This document shows positions 42,733-52,456 of a DNA stretch of 64,000 nt, in pieces. This DNA is from Bacteroidales bacterium (GTDB lineage Bacteria > Bacteroidota > Bacteroidia > Bacteroidales > F082): NCBI GenBank assembly GCA_028704385.1, contig JAQVLA010000005.1, positions 1 through 64,000 on the forward strand, written 5' to 3'. The notes under the pieces were generated by a model. That model ran no database searches. It had not been told where the DNA came from and saw only the letters and a list, made by a program, of their open reading frames with translations. Both the position numbers and the translations under genes were made by a program. Numbering within the stretch: position 1 is the stretch's first letter; every line of letters starts with the position of its first letter.

Positions 42733-45627
42733 TTAGAAGTTATAGTTAATGCCGATACTAATTGCCCTGCCGGGCTGATAAACCTCATAAGGCTGATTTT
42801 CTGCTTTATAAGATTTATAAACTTCGTTAAATGTCTCTCCAAGCAGATTGGATACCTTGAGATCGATCATCGTTTTGCCAGACTCACCAAGTTTTTTATT
42901 GATACTAAAATTCAAACTATGAAAAGGCTCAACATAAATATCCGGGAAAAGCCCACCTCCAATGATGGTTAGAGTGGAACCCTTCACATTGTAAAACATC
43001 CCTGTTTCCATTCCAAACTTATCTATCTTGTATGTTAATCCGGCATTAATAACATAAGGCGACTGGCCTGCCATCACACGAGACTTTTTAATTGTTTCGC
43101 CAGTTTTTTCGTAGGTTTTGCGCGAATTAAACTCAGCATCCGTCATATCAATTTCTGAATAAACCAGGGTCAGGTTTCCACTAAAGCTCAATGCCTGCAA
43201 AGAAGGTGACAGGAAACTCATGTCTTTTCGCAATTCGAATTCAAATCCAAATAATTGCCCGTCACCCACATTACGAGCCTGATATTCAGTACTTGTTTGT
43301 TGCGTTGGAATGCGCACCAGTTCGATTGGTTTATCAAATTTTTTGAAGAATCCACTCAGGCTTATCATTTGGCCTCTTTCCAGGAACCATTCCCACCTGA
43401 TATCCAGGTTATCAATTCTTGTCTCAACCAGTTTTCCATCCCAATCGGGGTAAATGTGCAGACTTCCATTAAAAATTCGATTGGTTATAGGATCGATAAT
43501 CTGTGCAAAAGAAAGCTCTTTAAATGATGGGCGGGCAATTGTTTTTGCATAAGCTAATCGGAGGTTTTGATCAGGTGTTAAACTATAGATAAAATTGATG
43601 GAAGGAAAAAAATCCATGGCATCAAGCACTATATCATTATCCAGATTATTGCCTGCTAGTCCTCCACTTCCCGAATACTCCTGGTCGCGACCTGTATGCC
43701 GCTGAACAAAATTTTCCAACCTGACTCCCAATATGGATTTTAATCTGTTAATTGGCTGAAATTCAATCGATACATATGCAGACAGCATATTCACATTTGA
43801 GCTATATTCATTGGAATTTGGATCGTTGTTACCGGTTTGATAGTATATTCCATTAGGCCGGTTTGGGTACAAATTTTGATCGTTCAGCACCTCGTTAACA
43901 TCAGAGCTTTCCCAGCTTTGTCCGGACGAAAACTGAATATCATAAAACAGGATTTCATAATCCCTGAGCTTATAATTATGGCTACCTCCAAATTTAAGTT
44001 TTGCAGGGTTTTTTCGAATCACAAGATTTTTTGATACATCAATTTTAGCGGTATTGTTCACCTCATCCAGATAACGCCAGATGCGCGAAGGATTGCCCCC
44101 GGCACCTGCCATAAATAAGGTATCACGCTCCCGGTAAGTAAATGCTGTTTTTCTGATATCCGGATCATCCGAGCCGGACTTTGTGGGTGATATCCGCCAG
44201 TCGATTTCCCAGCCCGAACTTCCCAGGAGGTGAGTTCCGTTTAACAGCATATTTGTCAGTTCCCGCTGATTATACACCAGATTATCAGATCCGGCAATAT
44301 AACCTGACTGACCCACTGCCTCACCATCGTTGTCAATAAGAAAATGTCCGGCTCTACTTACCCCATTTTGCAGGTGCATTGCAGTCAACTTAAACTTTGA
44401 ATACTGAGATTTATAGGCGATTCCTGCCAGTCCGCCGATCAGAACACTGTGCTCGGCCAATGCACCTTTTTGAATGGTGGCATAGCGCATCTCATATTTT
44501 TCAGGATCAATAAATCGCTGATATTCACCGTAAACCTTACCATCATAGTATTTCTGCTCTGATTTATAAGTCAGGGAAAAAATATAACCCAGCTTATGTA
44601 TTTTTCCGCGCTTCGACAGCATATCAATTTGATTACCAATTGATAAGCTAAGGCCGTAGTCAGCAAAACTTCTTTGTTTCGCTGCACCAAGCCTTGGATT
44701 AAAACTTCTGACAAAATCGACCACTTCCTGTTCGGCTGCACCGTTGTAAGGAGTGGGTATGGTTTTTCCCCTGGCTCCGTCAGGCAAAGCTCGTGTGCCG
44801 TCATCAAAACCTAAAAAGTCAGTTTTGCCACCTTTGTAGGATAGGTAATCAGGATTGAAATGCATATCAGGATTAAAACCTATATCTGCCGATACTGTTA
44901 TCGTTTTCGTCTCCGGAAAATCCTTGGTTTCAATATTGACAAGTCCTCCTGTGAAATCTGCAGGAAGCTCGGCAGTGAAATTCTTCACAACCATAATATT
45001 ATTGATCAGGTTGGTTGGAAAAATATCCATTTGCAAAGAGTTTCGGTCAGGATCAAGACCCGGGATATCAACATTGTTGAGTGTGGTTTTTGAATAGCGA
45101 TCACCTAAACCTCTCACATATACGTATTTACCATCCTCGATAGATACACCGGTAACACGCTTGGCCGCTTCCACAGCATTCCCATCTCCGGTAAGTCGTA
45201 TTTTGGCTGATGAGATACCATCAAGCATGGAAGCCGATTTTTTCTTTACAGTAAGCAAGGCAGTTTCTGTTGTGCGAATGGCTTCGGCAGAAACAACAAC
45301 CTCGGCCAGCTCCTGGCTGCTTTCTTTCATGATCAGATTATCAAGTATAGTGACCTTATCTGCTTCTACAACAACATTTTCCAACACTATGGTCTGATAT
45401 GAAATATAGGACAATTGCAGCGTATATTTCCCTGGAGCTACTTCAAGAGTAAACTGACCATCAAGATCAGACATTGTGCCGGTAGTTGTGCCTACAAGCA
45501 GCACGGTAACTCCAACCAGTGTTTCACCACTCAGGTCTTCATAAATGGTTCCCCTGATTTTTCCGTTTTGAGCCAGCAAACTCACAACTGAAATTATTAA
45601 ACTGATTATCAGAAAAATACGCTTCAT
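42733..45627 (-). CDS. TonB-dependent receptor with CarboxypepD_reg domain
   Basis: 964 residues. Signal peptide (1-19, ending SLLAQ), CarboxypepD_reg domain (about 22-100, IRGTIYEDLSGETLVGVTV), plug (about 125-240, KRVTGVSIEDGKYVYVRGLG, TLNNVDIPGLDPDRNSLQMD), and a long barrel ending GINYNF. The plug begins with SSAKIRLTGDGNAVEAAKRVTGV, a form typical of the receptor subfamily that is paired with a beta-helix lipoprotein, as here. It should import a nutrient, possibly phosphorus- or metal-related, but the sequence does not identify it. Confidence 0.9.
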   Translation of the reverse strand: MKRIFLIISLIISVVSLLAQNGKIRGTIYEDLSGETLVGVTVLLVGTTTGTMSDLDGQFTLEVAPGKYTLQLSYISYQTIVLENVVVEADKVTILDNLIMKESSQELAEVVVSAEAIRTTETALLTVKKKSASMLDGISSAKIRLTGDGNAVEAAKRVTGVSIEDGKYVYVRGLGDRYSKTTLNNVDIPGLDPDRNSLQMDIFPTNLINNIMVVKNFTAELPADFTGGLVNIETKDFPETKTITVSADIGFNPDMHFNPDYLSYKGGKTDFLGFDDGTRALPDGARGKTIPTPYNGAAEQEVVDFVRSFNPRLGAAKQRSFADYGLSLSIGNQIDMLSKRGKIHKLGYIFSLTYKSEQKYYDGKVYGEYQRFIDPEKYEMRYATIQKGALAEHSVLIGGLAGIAYKSQYSKFKLTAMHLQNGVSRAGHFLIDNDGEAVGQSGYIAGSDNLVYNQRELTNMLLNGTHLLGSSGWEIDWRISPTKSGSDDPDIRKTAFTYRERDTLFMAGAGGNPSRIWRYLDEVNNTAKIDVSKNLVIRKNPAKLKFGGSHNYKLRDYEILFYDIQFSSGQSWESSDVNEVLNDQNLYPNRPNGIYYQTGNNDPNSNEYSSNVNMLSAYVSIEFQPINRLKSILGVRLENFVQRHTGRDQEYSGSGGLAGNNLDNDIVLDAMDFFPSINFIYSLTPDQNLRLAYAKTIARPSFKELSFAQIIDPITNRIFNGSLHIYPDWDGKLVETRIDNLDIRWEWFLERGQMISLSGFFKKFDKPIELVRIPTQQTSTEYQARNVGDGQLFGFEFELRKDMSFLSPSLQALSFSGNLTLVYSEIDMTDAEFNSRKTYEKTGETIKKSRVMAGQSPYVINAGLTYKIDKFGMETGMFYNVKGSTLTIIGGGLFPDIYVEPFHSLNFSINKKLGESGKTMIDLKVSNLLGETFNEVYKSYKAENQPYEVYQPGRAISIGINYNF

Positions 45628-45662
45628 GGCAATGAATCTTTTTGTAATTATTGAAAATCAAA

Positions 45663-45697
45663 GAACAGATCCACTGTGATTAGCAATGGATCTGTTC
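45663..45697 (-). promoter_or_regulatory. intercistronic hairpin between lipoprotein and receptor genes
   Basis: GAACAGATCCA (45663-45673) and TGGATCTGTTC (45687-45697) are perfect 11-nt arms with a 13-nt loop. The structure lies after the lipoprotein stop (45746) and before the receptor start (45627); on the minus strand it is followed by CTTTGATTTTC, a weak T tract. It may be a partial terminator or an mRNA-stabilising hairpin giving unequal expression of the two genes. Confidence 0.6.
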
Positions 45698-45745
45698 GAT
45701 ACTCAGACACAAGTTTTTAAGAATACTTTCAATCGGATCAATTAA

Positions 45746-47206
45746 TTATAAGCCAGACAAAGCACCTGCATTTGAAGCCCATGTCCAACCTAAAACTGAG
45801 GTGTTAACAGTTGAAGAACCGCCAGCAACAACGCCATTGGGAACAACATCACCGGCCACATAGTCAACCAAATTGGCAGCAGGAACATTAAGCATGATAT
45901 TATCGAAATCAACACCGGCAGCATTAACGCGGTTTATTTTTTGTCCTTCAACTATGGCCGTGAAGTAAATATTCCGGAGCGTAACAATCGAGTTTGCATC
46001 CACATTAATCAAATCAGCCGAATAGCGGTCTAATTCAGGATCATTGGCAATTACGATTCCGTTTTGAATGGTATGTCCGGCTTCATAGGAACCTTCAGGG
46101 CCATCCAACTCAAAATTATGATCGCCAGGAGCGATGATCACAAAATTATTAAGAGTACCAGCCCACGACTGGTCGGTATCGATGGCATCATCGCCTGTGT
46201 TCCAAACCACAACATTTGATACGCTTACCGTTCCACCAAACCACTCGATCCCATCGTCCTGGTTGGACACAATTTCAACGTTTTCAATTACAGTACCCGA
46301 ACCGACACCGCCAAGCGTTAAACCATTGATTTCGTTTCCAGCACCTATGTTTGTACCGCCATGACGAATAGAGATATATTTGATCACACCAGAATTGTCT
46401 GCATCATTATTACCACCATAAAGGCCATTGGGATCTGAAGTTGGAATACCTTCAATCTGAACCTGACTTACATCACCACTTTCGTTAGAGGCAGAAATGC
46501 GGGCATTCCCAAGAATAATCACACCACCCCACAAGCCATTCAAATCAGGATCGAGATTAGGGCTGGCGATCTGTCCGGGAATAATTTCATCAGCCACAGT
46601 AGTAAAAATGATGGGTGCATCGGCAGTACCTTCTGCCATCAGTTTGGCACCACGAGCTACCAAAAGTGCAGTGGCATTAGCACCGGTTCCAGCTTCGCCC
46701 TTAACAATTACACCTGGCTGAATTGTAAGTGTAGCACCAGCTTCAACAGCAATACGGGTTTCGAGGATATAAATTTTTCCTGATTCCCAAGTTGTGTTTT
46801 CGGTAATATTGCTGTTGATGCGGAAAACTGATTGCTCGGCAACAACATTTACAACTGCAGTAGCATCATCCGAACGATTGCTTTTATCGGCAATGCTTAA
46901 GGTAACCGAACCTGCACCAGCGTTGTTTCCGGCTGTGAAGCTAACAACTATTGTTCCTGAAGTAGCACCTTCAGTACCGTCAGTTTTTATTACTGCACTG
47001 CCATTGGTGGCTGCAACAGTGGAAGAGGCAAAGCCATCTTCAGCATTATAAGTAAATGATAAGTCAACAGTGGTTCCAACCAATGCTTCAGTTGCACTGG
47101 GAGCATTTACTTTTGGAGCCTGTTTTACATCAGAATCATCATCTTTTTTACAGGATGAAACGATTGCCATCGAAGCAATCAATACATACATCAGGAGTTT
47201 TTTCAT
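45746..47206 (-). CDS. beta-helix surface lipoprotein paired with the TonB receptor
   Basis: 486 residues. Lipoprotein signal with Cys19 (VSSCKKDDDSD, acidic after Cys, as in surface-exposed Bacteroidota lipoproteins). A cadherin/Big-like domain (about 30-125) precedes a right-handed beta-helix region (about 130-450) with regularly spaced short strands: TLTIQPGVIVKGE, GLWGGVIILGNARIS, KYISIRHGG, TVIENVEIVSN, WFGGTVSVSNVVVWN. No catalytic residues can be assigned. Transcribed ahead of the receptor gene. Such lipoprotein-receptor pairs recur in Bacteroidota; a phosphate-starvation role has been suggested for related pairs but is not shown here. Confidence 0.78.
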   Translation of the reverse strand: MKKLLMYVLIASMAIVSSCKKDDDSDVKQAPKVNAPSATEALVGTTVDLSFTYNAEDGFASSTVAATNGSAVIKTDGTEGATSGTIVVSFTAGNNAGAGSVTLSIADKSNRSDDATAVVNVVAEQSVFRINSNITENTTWESGKIYILETRIAVEAGATLTIQPGVIVKGEAGTGANATALLVARGAKLMAEGTADAPIIFTTVADEIIPGQIASPNLDPDLNGLWGGVIILGNARISASNESGDVSQVQIEGIPTSDPNGLYGGNNDADNSGVIKYISIRHGGTNIGAGNEINGLTLGGVGSGTVIENVEIVSNQDDGIEWFGGTVSVSNVVVWNTGDDAIDTDQSWAGTLNNFVIIAPGDHNFELDGPEGSYEAGHTIQNGIVIANDPELDRYSADLINVDANSIVTLRNIYFTAIVEGQKINRVNAAGVDFDNIMLNVPAANLVDYVAGDVVPNGVVAGGSSTVNTSVLGWTWASNAGALSGL

Positions 47207-47288
47207 TTTTTAAAGGTTTAAGTGATAAATTTTGCTGCAAAAGTGATCTATTCAGATCATCCGGCTAATTAAGGAGGCTTTACATAAA

Positions 47289-47309
47289 TGTTAAGGTTTT
47301 ATTAAGTTG
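47289..47309 (-). promoter_or_regulatory. Pho-box-like direct repeats upstream of the lipoprotein-receptor pair
   Basis: On the minus strand CTTAAT and CTTAAC are repeated with an 11-bp period (plus-strand TTAAG at 47291-47295 and 47302-47306). The 11-bp direct-repeat spacing and CTTAAC core resemble PhoB/PhoP boxes. A third copy, CTTAACA, in the opposite orientation is at 47323-47329 and makes a 7-bp inverted repeat with the first. About 85 nt upstream of the lipoprotein start. Regulation by phosphate is inference. Confidence 0.35.
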
Positions 47310-47415
47310 AAAAACTCAGCAGCTTAACAAAGAACTATACCCCTTGTAAATGAACTTTTTGTAAGCCAATGAGACAGGTTTTCTTTTATTGCTTATTTTT
47401 ACAAAAAGTTAAACC

Positions 47416-49659
47416 ATGAAAATTCTATTTCCTTTTCTGATATTTCTATTTACCCCTTATATCTCAATTTCTCAATCAGTTAATCCTGAAAAAGGCGTTG
47501 TTTATTGTGATACACTTGTGCCAAGGATCGACATCAGCATTCATCCGGATACTTTAAACTGGATTTATGAGAATGTACAGAGTGAAATTGAGTTTCGTGC
47601 TGCATTTGTATTCAATGACGGAAATGTGCGCGATAGTATTAATCCCATAGGATTCAGATTGAGGGGAAACACCTCGCGTTTTAGTCAAAAAAAATCCTTT
47701 AAAGTATCATTCAATACCTGGACAGATGGTGGCAATTACTATGGGATTGAAAAGCTTAACCTGAATGGAGAACATAACGACCCATCAATAATGCGTGCAA
47801 AACTGATGTGGGATTTGTTGCGAAAATGGGGCATTCCGGCACCAAGAGCAAATCATGTGCAAGTTTATATCAACGGAAATTATTACGGGCTCTATATCAA
47901 TGTGGAACATATTGACGAAGAATTTGTGGATTTACGTTTTGGGAACAAAGATGGTAATCTGTATAAGTGCCTTTATCCGGCCGATCTGGATTACCTGGGC
48001 AGTGATCCCGATTTATATAAGTTAGAAGAAAACGGTCGCCGGGTTTATGAACTCAAACGTAACGAGGAAGCGGATGATTACAGCGATCTGGCAAATTTTA
48101 TTTCCAAATTAAACAATAGTAATGATGCCACTTTTAACTGCGCAATTGATCAGGTTTTCAATACAACTGACTATCTAAAAGTGATTGCTGCAGATGTGCT
48201 TTGCGGAAACTGGGACGGCTATATCTACAACAAAAACAACTTCTATCTGTATCATAATGAGTTTTCCGATCGCTTCGAATACTTGATTTATGATGTAGAT
48301 AATACTTTTGGGATAGATTGGTTCAACATCGACTGGACCAGCCGCAACCCTTATCATTGGGAAATGGACGGCAACGAAAAACGTCCGCTTTATACACGAA
48401 TTATGGAAGATGATATTTTGCGAAGGCAATATACATGGATAAGTCAACAACTTATAAATCAAATTGATCTGGATTCATTATTTCAATCCATGCAGGCCAG
48501 GCAGGCTCTGATCGCTCCTTATGTTGTAAATGATTCCTATTATCCACTTGATTACGGTTATACCTTCAATGATTTTGAAAGGTCATTAACGGAAGTGATT
48601 GGTGCTCACGTAAAAACAAGCATATTCGGGTTCCTTACAAATCGATTCAACAATATGCAGAACCAGTTGGAAAACACTCAGGCAACTCCATTGATCAATC
48701 ATATCAGCTACAATCGGTTAGATGATAATCGTCTTTTTATTGGTGCCTGGGCTGAAGCAGAGTTTCCGTTTAATCTTGATGCACAGTTAGTTATCGATGA
48801 AGATATCAGCGATAATGCTACGATGTTTGATGATGGATTACATGGCGATGGTGAAGCCGGAGACAAGTATTATGGTACAATTCTGGAAAACATCTTTCCG
48901 GAAACCAGTATTCTTTATCAAATTGTAGCCGTTGACACAACCGACCAACTCACTGTTAAACCCTGCGACTATATTTATGTAAGACCACTTTCGGGCGAAC
49001 TGCCATTGCTGTATATCAATGAGTTTATGGCCGATAACGACAACTATATCGCAGATGAATATGGCAACTATAGCGACTGGGTAGAGCTTTATAACGGAGA
49101 CACTGAAGCCATCTTCCTGGCCGATTATTATCTTACTGACAAGCTGGATAATCCCGACAAATGGCAAATGCCGGAGATTTATCTGGAGCCGGGAGCCTTT
49201 ATACTTTTCTGGGCCGATGACGAGGAAAACCTGGGCGAGAGACACACAAACTTCAAATTGAGTAAAGACGGAGAAGCTATTGGCATATTTAATGGCCTTA
49301 AAGAAGTGGTTGATGAAATTACCTTTACCGCTCAAACCACAGATGTGAGCTCTGGACGTGAAACAGACGGTGACCCGAACTGGATCTTTTTTATTCAGGC
49401 TACACCAGGCGAATCTAATAACCATAGTAATTTAACTGATTTTGAATTGAAAAAAGACAATCTGGTTTATCCTAATCCTGTTACAGAAGGAAAAGTCTAT
49501 TTTAAAATACAAGACAACTTCGAACTTTACGACCTGAACGGAAAACTTATCCATACCAGCGAACCGGTTGACTGCCTTGATGTAAGCACATTACCAAAAA
49601 GCCTGTATCTCTTAAAAACGCATAATTTTGGTAGTCAGCTAATCCACATAATTAAATGA
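47416..49659 (+). CDS. secreted CotH-kinase / lamin-tail-domain protein with T9SS tail
   Basis: 747 residues. Signal peptide (1-19, ending YISISQS). CotH kinase-like domain (about 30-430) with RLRGNTSRFSQKKSFKVSF near 75-93, the NLNGEHNDPSIMRAKLM stretch and the catalytic-type DVDNTFG at 293-299. A lamin-tail domain follows (about 530-625: LYINEFMADN, GNYSDWVELYN, YYLTDKLDNPDKW). The last about 75 residues are a T9SS type A sorting tail (VYPNPVTEGKVYFKI, YDLNGKLIHTS). CotH proteins phosphorylate secreted proteins in Bacillus spores; the bacterial surface substrate here is unknown. No neighbour shares its strand, so it is probably monocistronic. Confidence 0.87.
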   Translation: MKILFPFLIFLFTPYISISQSVNPEKGVVYCDTLVPRIDISIHPDTLNWIYENVQSEIEFRAAFVFNDGNVRDSINPIGFRLRGNTSRFSQKKSFKVSFNTWTDGGNYYGIEKLNLNGEHNDPSIMRAKLMWDLLRKWGIPAPRANHVQVYINGNYYGLYINVEHIDEEFVDLRFGNKDGNLYKCLYPADLDYLGSDPDLYKLEENGRRVYELKRNEEADDYSDLANFISKLNNSNDATFNCAIDQVFNTTDYLKVIAADVLCGNWDGYIYNKNNFYLYHNEFSDRFEYLIYDVDNTFGIDWFNIDWTSRNPYHWEMDGNEKRPLYTRIMEDDILRRQYTWISQQLINQIDLDSLFQSMQARQALIAPYVVNDSYYPLDYGYTFNDFERSLTEVIGAHVKTSIFGFLTNRFNNMQNQLENTQATPLINHISYNRLDDNRLFIGAWAEAEFPFNLDAQLVIDEDISDNATMFDDGLHGDGEAGDKYYGTILENIFPETSILYQIVAVDTTDQLTVKPCDYIYVRPLSGELPLLYINEFMADNDNYIADEYGNYSDWVELYNGDTEAIFLADYYLTDKLDNPDKWQMPEIYLEPGAFILFWADDEENLGERHTNFKLSKDGEAIGIFNGLKEVVDEITFTAQTTDVSSGRETDGDPNWIFFIQATPGESNNHSNLTDFELKKDNLVYPNPVTEGKVYFKIQDNFELYDLNGKLIHTSEPVDCLDVSTLPKSLYLLKTHNFGSQLIHIIK

Positions 49660-49995
49660 AGCAGACCATCTGTCATCCATTTTTTAGTTTATTTCGGCCG
49701 TTAAAATCCGGCTAAATCAATTCAAAACCAAGTATTTACTTTAATCAAACAGCATTTCACCTTAATTGGATATTATTTCAATCTATACTTCGTGAAAAAT
49801 CAACTTTTTATGAGATAGAAGTAAAAAATTAAGTTACAGTTGACAATTTTCACAAGCAGATGAGTAACATCTGATTTTTTTCAAGCCATTTATACAAAGA
49901 ATTGACTTTGCTTCGTTCTTTAATCGAGGCTCACAAGATGGCCGATTTTGTAAATCCCATTTTTTATTTTTGTCAACTTCAGAAAGCAATATACA
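49660..49995. other. 336-bp intergenic region with promoter of the DUF3078 gene
   Basis: A/T-rich. No coding frame, RNA gene or clear terminator for the CotH gene was found. Near its end a perfect -7 box TATTTTTG (49965-49972) lies 23 nt before the GTG start of the DUF3078 gene; a TTTG at 49947-49950 is too close (14 nt) for a standard -33. Confidence 0.5.
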
Positions 49996-50982
49996 GTGAA
50001 TAATAATTATCTGAAAATCAATATCCGCTTTTTGGCAGTGTTATGGGTACTTTTCCCACTTACACTTTTTGCCATGCCCGATACAAATCACACTGCAAAA
50101 CCTGACTCGGTACGCTATTGGAAATTCAGCGGAAACACAGGACTTACCTTCAACCAGTTATCACTAACCAACTGGGCTTCAGGAGGCGAAAGCTCTGCTT
50201 CAGGAAAAGTTAATGCAAACACCAAATTAGTTTATAACAAAAACAGGTTTCAATTCGAGTCAATATCCAAGCTCGCTTATGGTATCGTTGGCTATGGCGG
50301 AAAACGTATAGAAAAAACAGAAGATCGCATTGATTTAGCTACTTCCGCGACGATAAATTCAGATAAAAACTGGGCTTTTTCCTCTGTACTTTCCCTGAAA
50401 ACACAATTTGCAAACGGATACAAATATCCCAACGATTCAACGCTCATTTCCACATTTTTCGCGCCCGGAGTTGTAAATGCTTCCATCGGATATCGGTATA
50501 AAAAATCAGATGTTTTCGAGCTTTTCCTTAGTCCGGCATCCGGTAAGTTCACTTTTGTGCTCAATCAGGAATTGGCCAATAAGGGCGCTTTTGGAGTTAA
50601 GCCGGCAGTAAAGGATACAAATGGAATGGTGCTTGTTCCGGGAAGCAATCTCTTTGGTGAATTTGGATTTAATTTGCTGGCCAATTTTGCAAAAGAAGTA
50701 TCAAAAAACATTGAATTATCGTCAACTTTAAACCTCTATAACAACTACCTTGACGACAACTTCAGCAACCGCTGGAACATTGATGTGGATTGGGAAACAA
50801 CAATAAATTTCACGATCAACAAAAGGGTTCAAACAGTTTTGTTTATGCAATTAAAATACGATCACAATGTAAAACTACCAGTTTTTGAAGTGGTCGATGG
50901 CGAAAAAGTTCAGATTGGTGAAGCTCCCAAACTTCAATTTAAAGAATCTCTGGGAATTGGAATAACGTATAATCTTGGTTAA
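49996..50982 (+). CDS. DUF3078 outer-membrane protein
   Basis: 328 residues, GTG start. Signal peptide (about 1-29, ending TLFAM). The mature part begins with WKFSGNTGLTFNQLSLTNWASGGESS, the conserved DUF3078 opening (LSLTNWASGGE), followed by beta-strand-like pieces (FESISKLAYGIVGYG, KTEDRIDLATSATINS, SASIGYRYKKSDV-like) and a barrel-type end (LGIGITYNLG). It is probably a small beta-barrel of the outer membrane. Function unknown. It precedes the nucleotide-sugar genes but has a separate promoter. Confidence 0.85.
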   Translation: MNNNYLKINIRFLAVLWVLFPLTLFAMPDTNHTAKPDSVRYWKFSGNTGLTFNQLSLTNWASGGESSASGKVNANTKLVYNKNRFQFESISKLAYGIVGYGGKRIEKTEDRIDLATSATINSDKNWAFSSVLSLKTQFANGYKYPNDSTLISTFFAPGVVNASIGYRYKKSDVFELFLSPASGKFTFVLNQELANKGAFGVKPAVKDTNGMVLVPGSNLFGEFGFNLLANFAKEVSKNIELSSTLNLYNNYLDDNFSNRWNIDVDWETTINFTINKRVQTVLFMQLKYDHNVKLPVFEVVDGEKVQIGEAPKLQFKESLGIGITYNLG

Positions 50983-51017
50983 CCCAAAAATACGCGTTTG
51001 ATTTGTCAATATATTCC

Positions 51018-51048
51018 TTGCATCGCAGCTTAAATTCGCTTTACTTTG
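51018..51048 (+). promoter_or_regulatory. probable promoter of the nucleotide-sugar operon
   Basis: TTG at 51018-51020, a 21-nt gap and TACTTTG at 51042-51048, which is one base shorter than the TAnnTTTG consensus. 35 nt before the UDP-glucose dehydrogenase start. Confidence 0.35.
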
Positions 51049-51083
51049 CTCTAAAATATAATTTCTAACAAACAGCTTATCAC

Positions 51084-52409
51084 ATGAAAATTTCCATCGT
51101 TGGAACCGGTTATGTAGGATTGGTTACCGGAACATGCTTTGCCGAAGTGGGCATTGATGTACATTGCGTTGATATCGACAAGAAAAAAGTAGAAAATCTC
51201 AACAATGGCATTATCCCAATATACGAGCCCGGCCTCGAAGAAATGGTAACCCGAAATGTTGAAAAGAAGCGACTTTTCTTCACCACAGATCTGGCTTCTA
51301 CCCTGTCCGGTTGTCAGGTAATTTTCAGTGCTGTTGGTACACCGCCTGATGAAGATGGCAGTGCCGATCTGAAATACGTAATCGAAGTAGCTCGCGAAGT
51401 GGGCCGAAATATGCAGGATTATGTGCTGATCGTTACCAAAAGTACCGTTCCGGTAGGCACTGCCGAAAAAGTAAGAAATGCAGTTCAGGACGAACTCAAC
51501 AAAAGAGGAGTAAATATTCCTTTTGATGTAGCCTCAAACCCCGAATTTCTGAAAGAAGGTGCTGCTGTTGACGACTTTCTGAAACCCGATCGTATCGTTG
51601 TGGGTGTGGATTCAGAACGTGCAGAAGAACTCATGAAAAAACTGTACAAACCTTTTACCATGAACGGCCATCCGGTGATTTTCATGGACATCGTTTCTGC
51701 CGAAATGACCAAATATGCCGCTAATGCCATGCTGGCAACAAAAATCAGCTTTATGAACGATATCGCCAACCTCTGCGAAATTGTTGGTGCCGATGTAAAC
51801 ATGGTGCGCAAAGGCATTGGATCTGACAGACGTATCGGCAAGTATTTTATTTATCCCGGAACCGGTTATGGTGGATCCTGTTTTCCAAAAGACGTGAAGG
51901 CACTTATCAAAACAGCCAAATCCTATAACTATAACCTGCGTGTTCTTCAGGCTGTTGAGGATGTAAACGACGATCAGAAATCCATTATGTTCAATAAACT
52001 CAGCAAGTATTATGAGCATGATTTAAAAGGAAAAACTATTGCTGTTTGGGGCCTTTCGTTCAAGCCGAATACAGATGATATGCGTGAAGCACCATCGCGC
52101 GTAATCATTGCAAGGTTGCTTGAAGCAGATGCAAAAGTGAAAGCTTACGATCCGGTTGCGATGGAAGAAGGCGAACGCATCTTTAACGACAAAATTGAAT
52201 TTGCCAAAGATCAGTACGATGCTTTGATTGATGCCGATGCCCTGATAATCGTGACGGAATGGTCCGAATTTAAATTCCCTAACTTCAGGGTGATGAAAAA
52301 ACTCCTTAAGAAAGCCGCTATTTTCGATGGACGTAACATTTACGATGCCAAGGAAATGCAATCCGAAGGCTTTGATTATTTTGGAATAGGGATAAAAAGC
52401 TACAATTAA
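51084..52409 (+). CDS. ugd: UDP-glucose 6-dehydrogenase
   Basis: 441 residues. NAD-binding motif [17 protein letters not shown] at 6-22, a [14 protein letters not shown] stretch near 119, [14 protein letters not shown] near 152, and the catalytic Cys266 in [16 protein letters not shown]. The C-terminal UDP-binding domain has [17 protein letters not shown]. It oxidises UDP-glucose twice to UDP-glucuronate. The next gene decarboxylates that product, so the pair makes UDP-xylose for surface polysaccharide. Confidence 0.95.
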   Translation: MKISIVGTGYVGLVTGTCFAEVGIDVHCVDIDKKKVENLNNGIIPIYEPGLEEMVTRNVEKKRLFFTTDLASTLSGCQVIFSAVGTPPDEDGSADLKYVIEVAREVGRNMQDYVLIVTKSTVPVGTAEKVRNAVQDELNKRGVNIPFDVASNPEFLKEGAAVDDFLKPDRIVVGVDSERAEELMKKLYKPFTMNGHPVIFMDIVSAEMTKYAANAMLATKISFMNDIANLCEIVGADVNMVRKGIGSDRRIGKYFIYPGTGYGGSCFPKDVKALIKTAKSYNYNLRVLQAVEDVNDDQKSIMFNKLSKYYEHDLKGKTIAVWGLSFKPNTDDMREAPSRVIIARLLEADAKVKAYDPVAMEEGERIFNDKIEFAKDQYDALIDADALIIVTEWSEFKFPNFRVMKKLLKKAAIFDGRNIYDAKEMQSEGFDYFGIGIKSYN

Positions 52410-52456
52410 TTTGAACTGGAATAAAATCAGAATTATATCCAATAAATAATCCCCCC

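Noticed and set aside
48838-49425. 195-codon minus-strand frame inside the CotH gene
   Set aside because: Antisense to the lamin-tail domain coding region; shadow frame.
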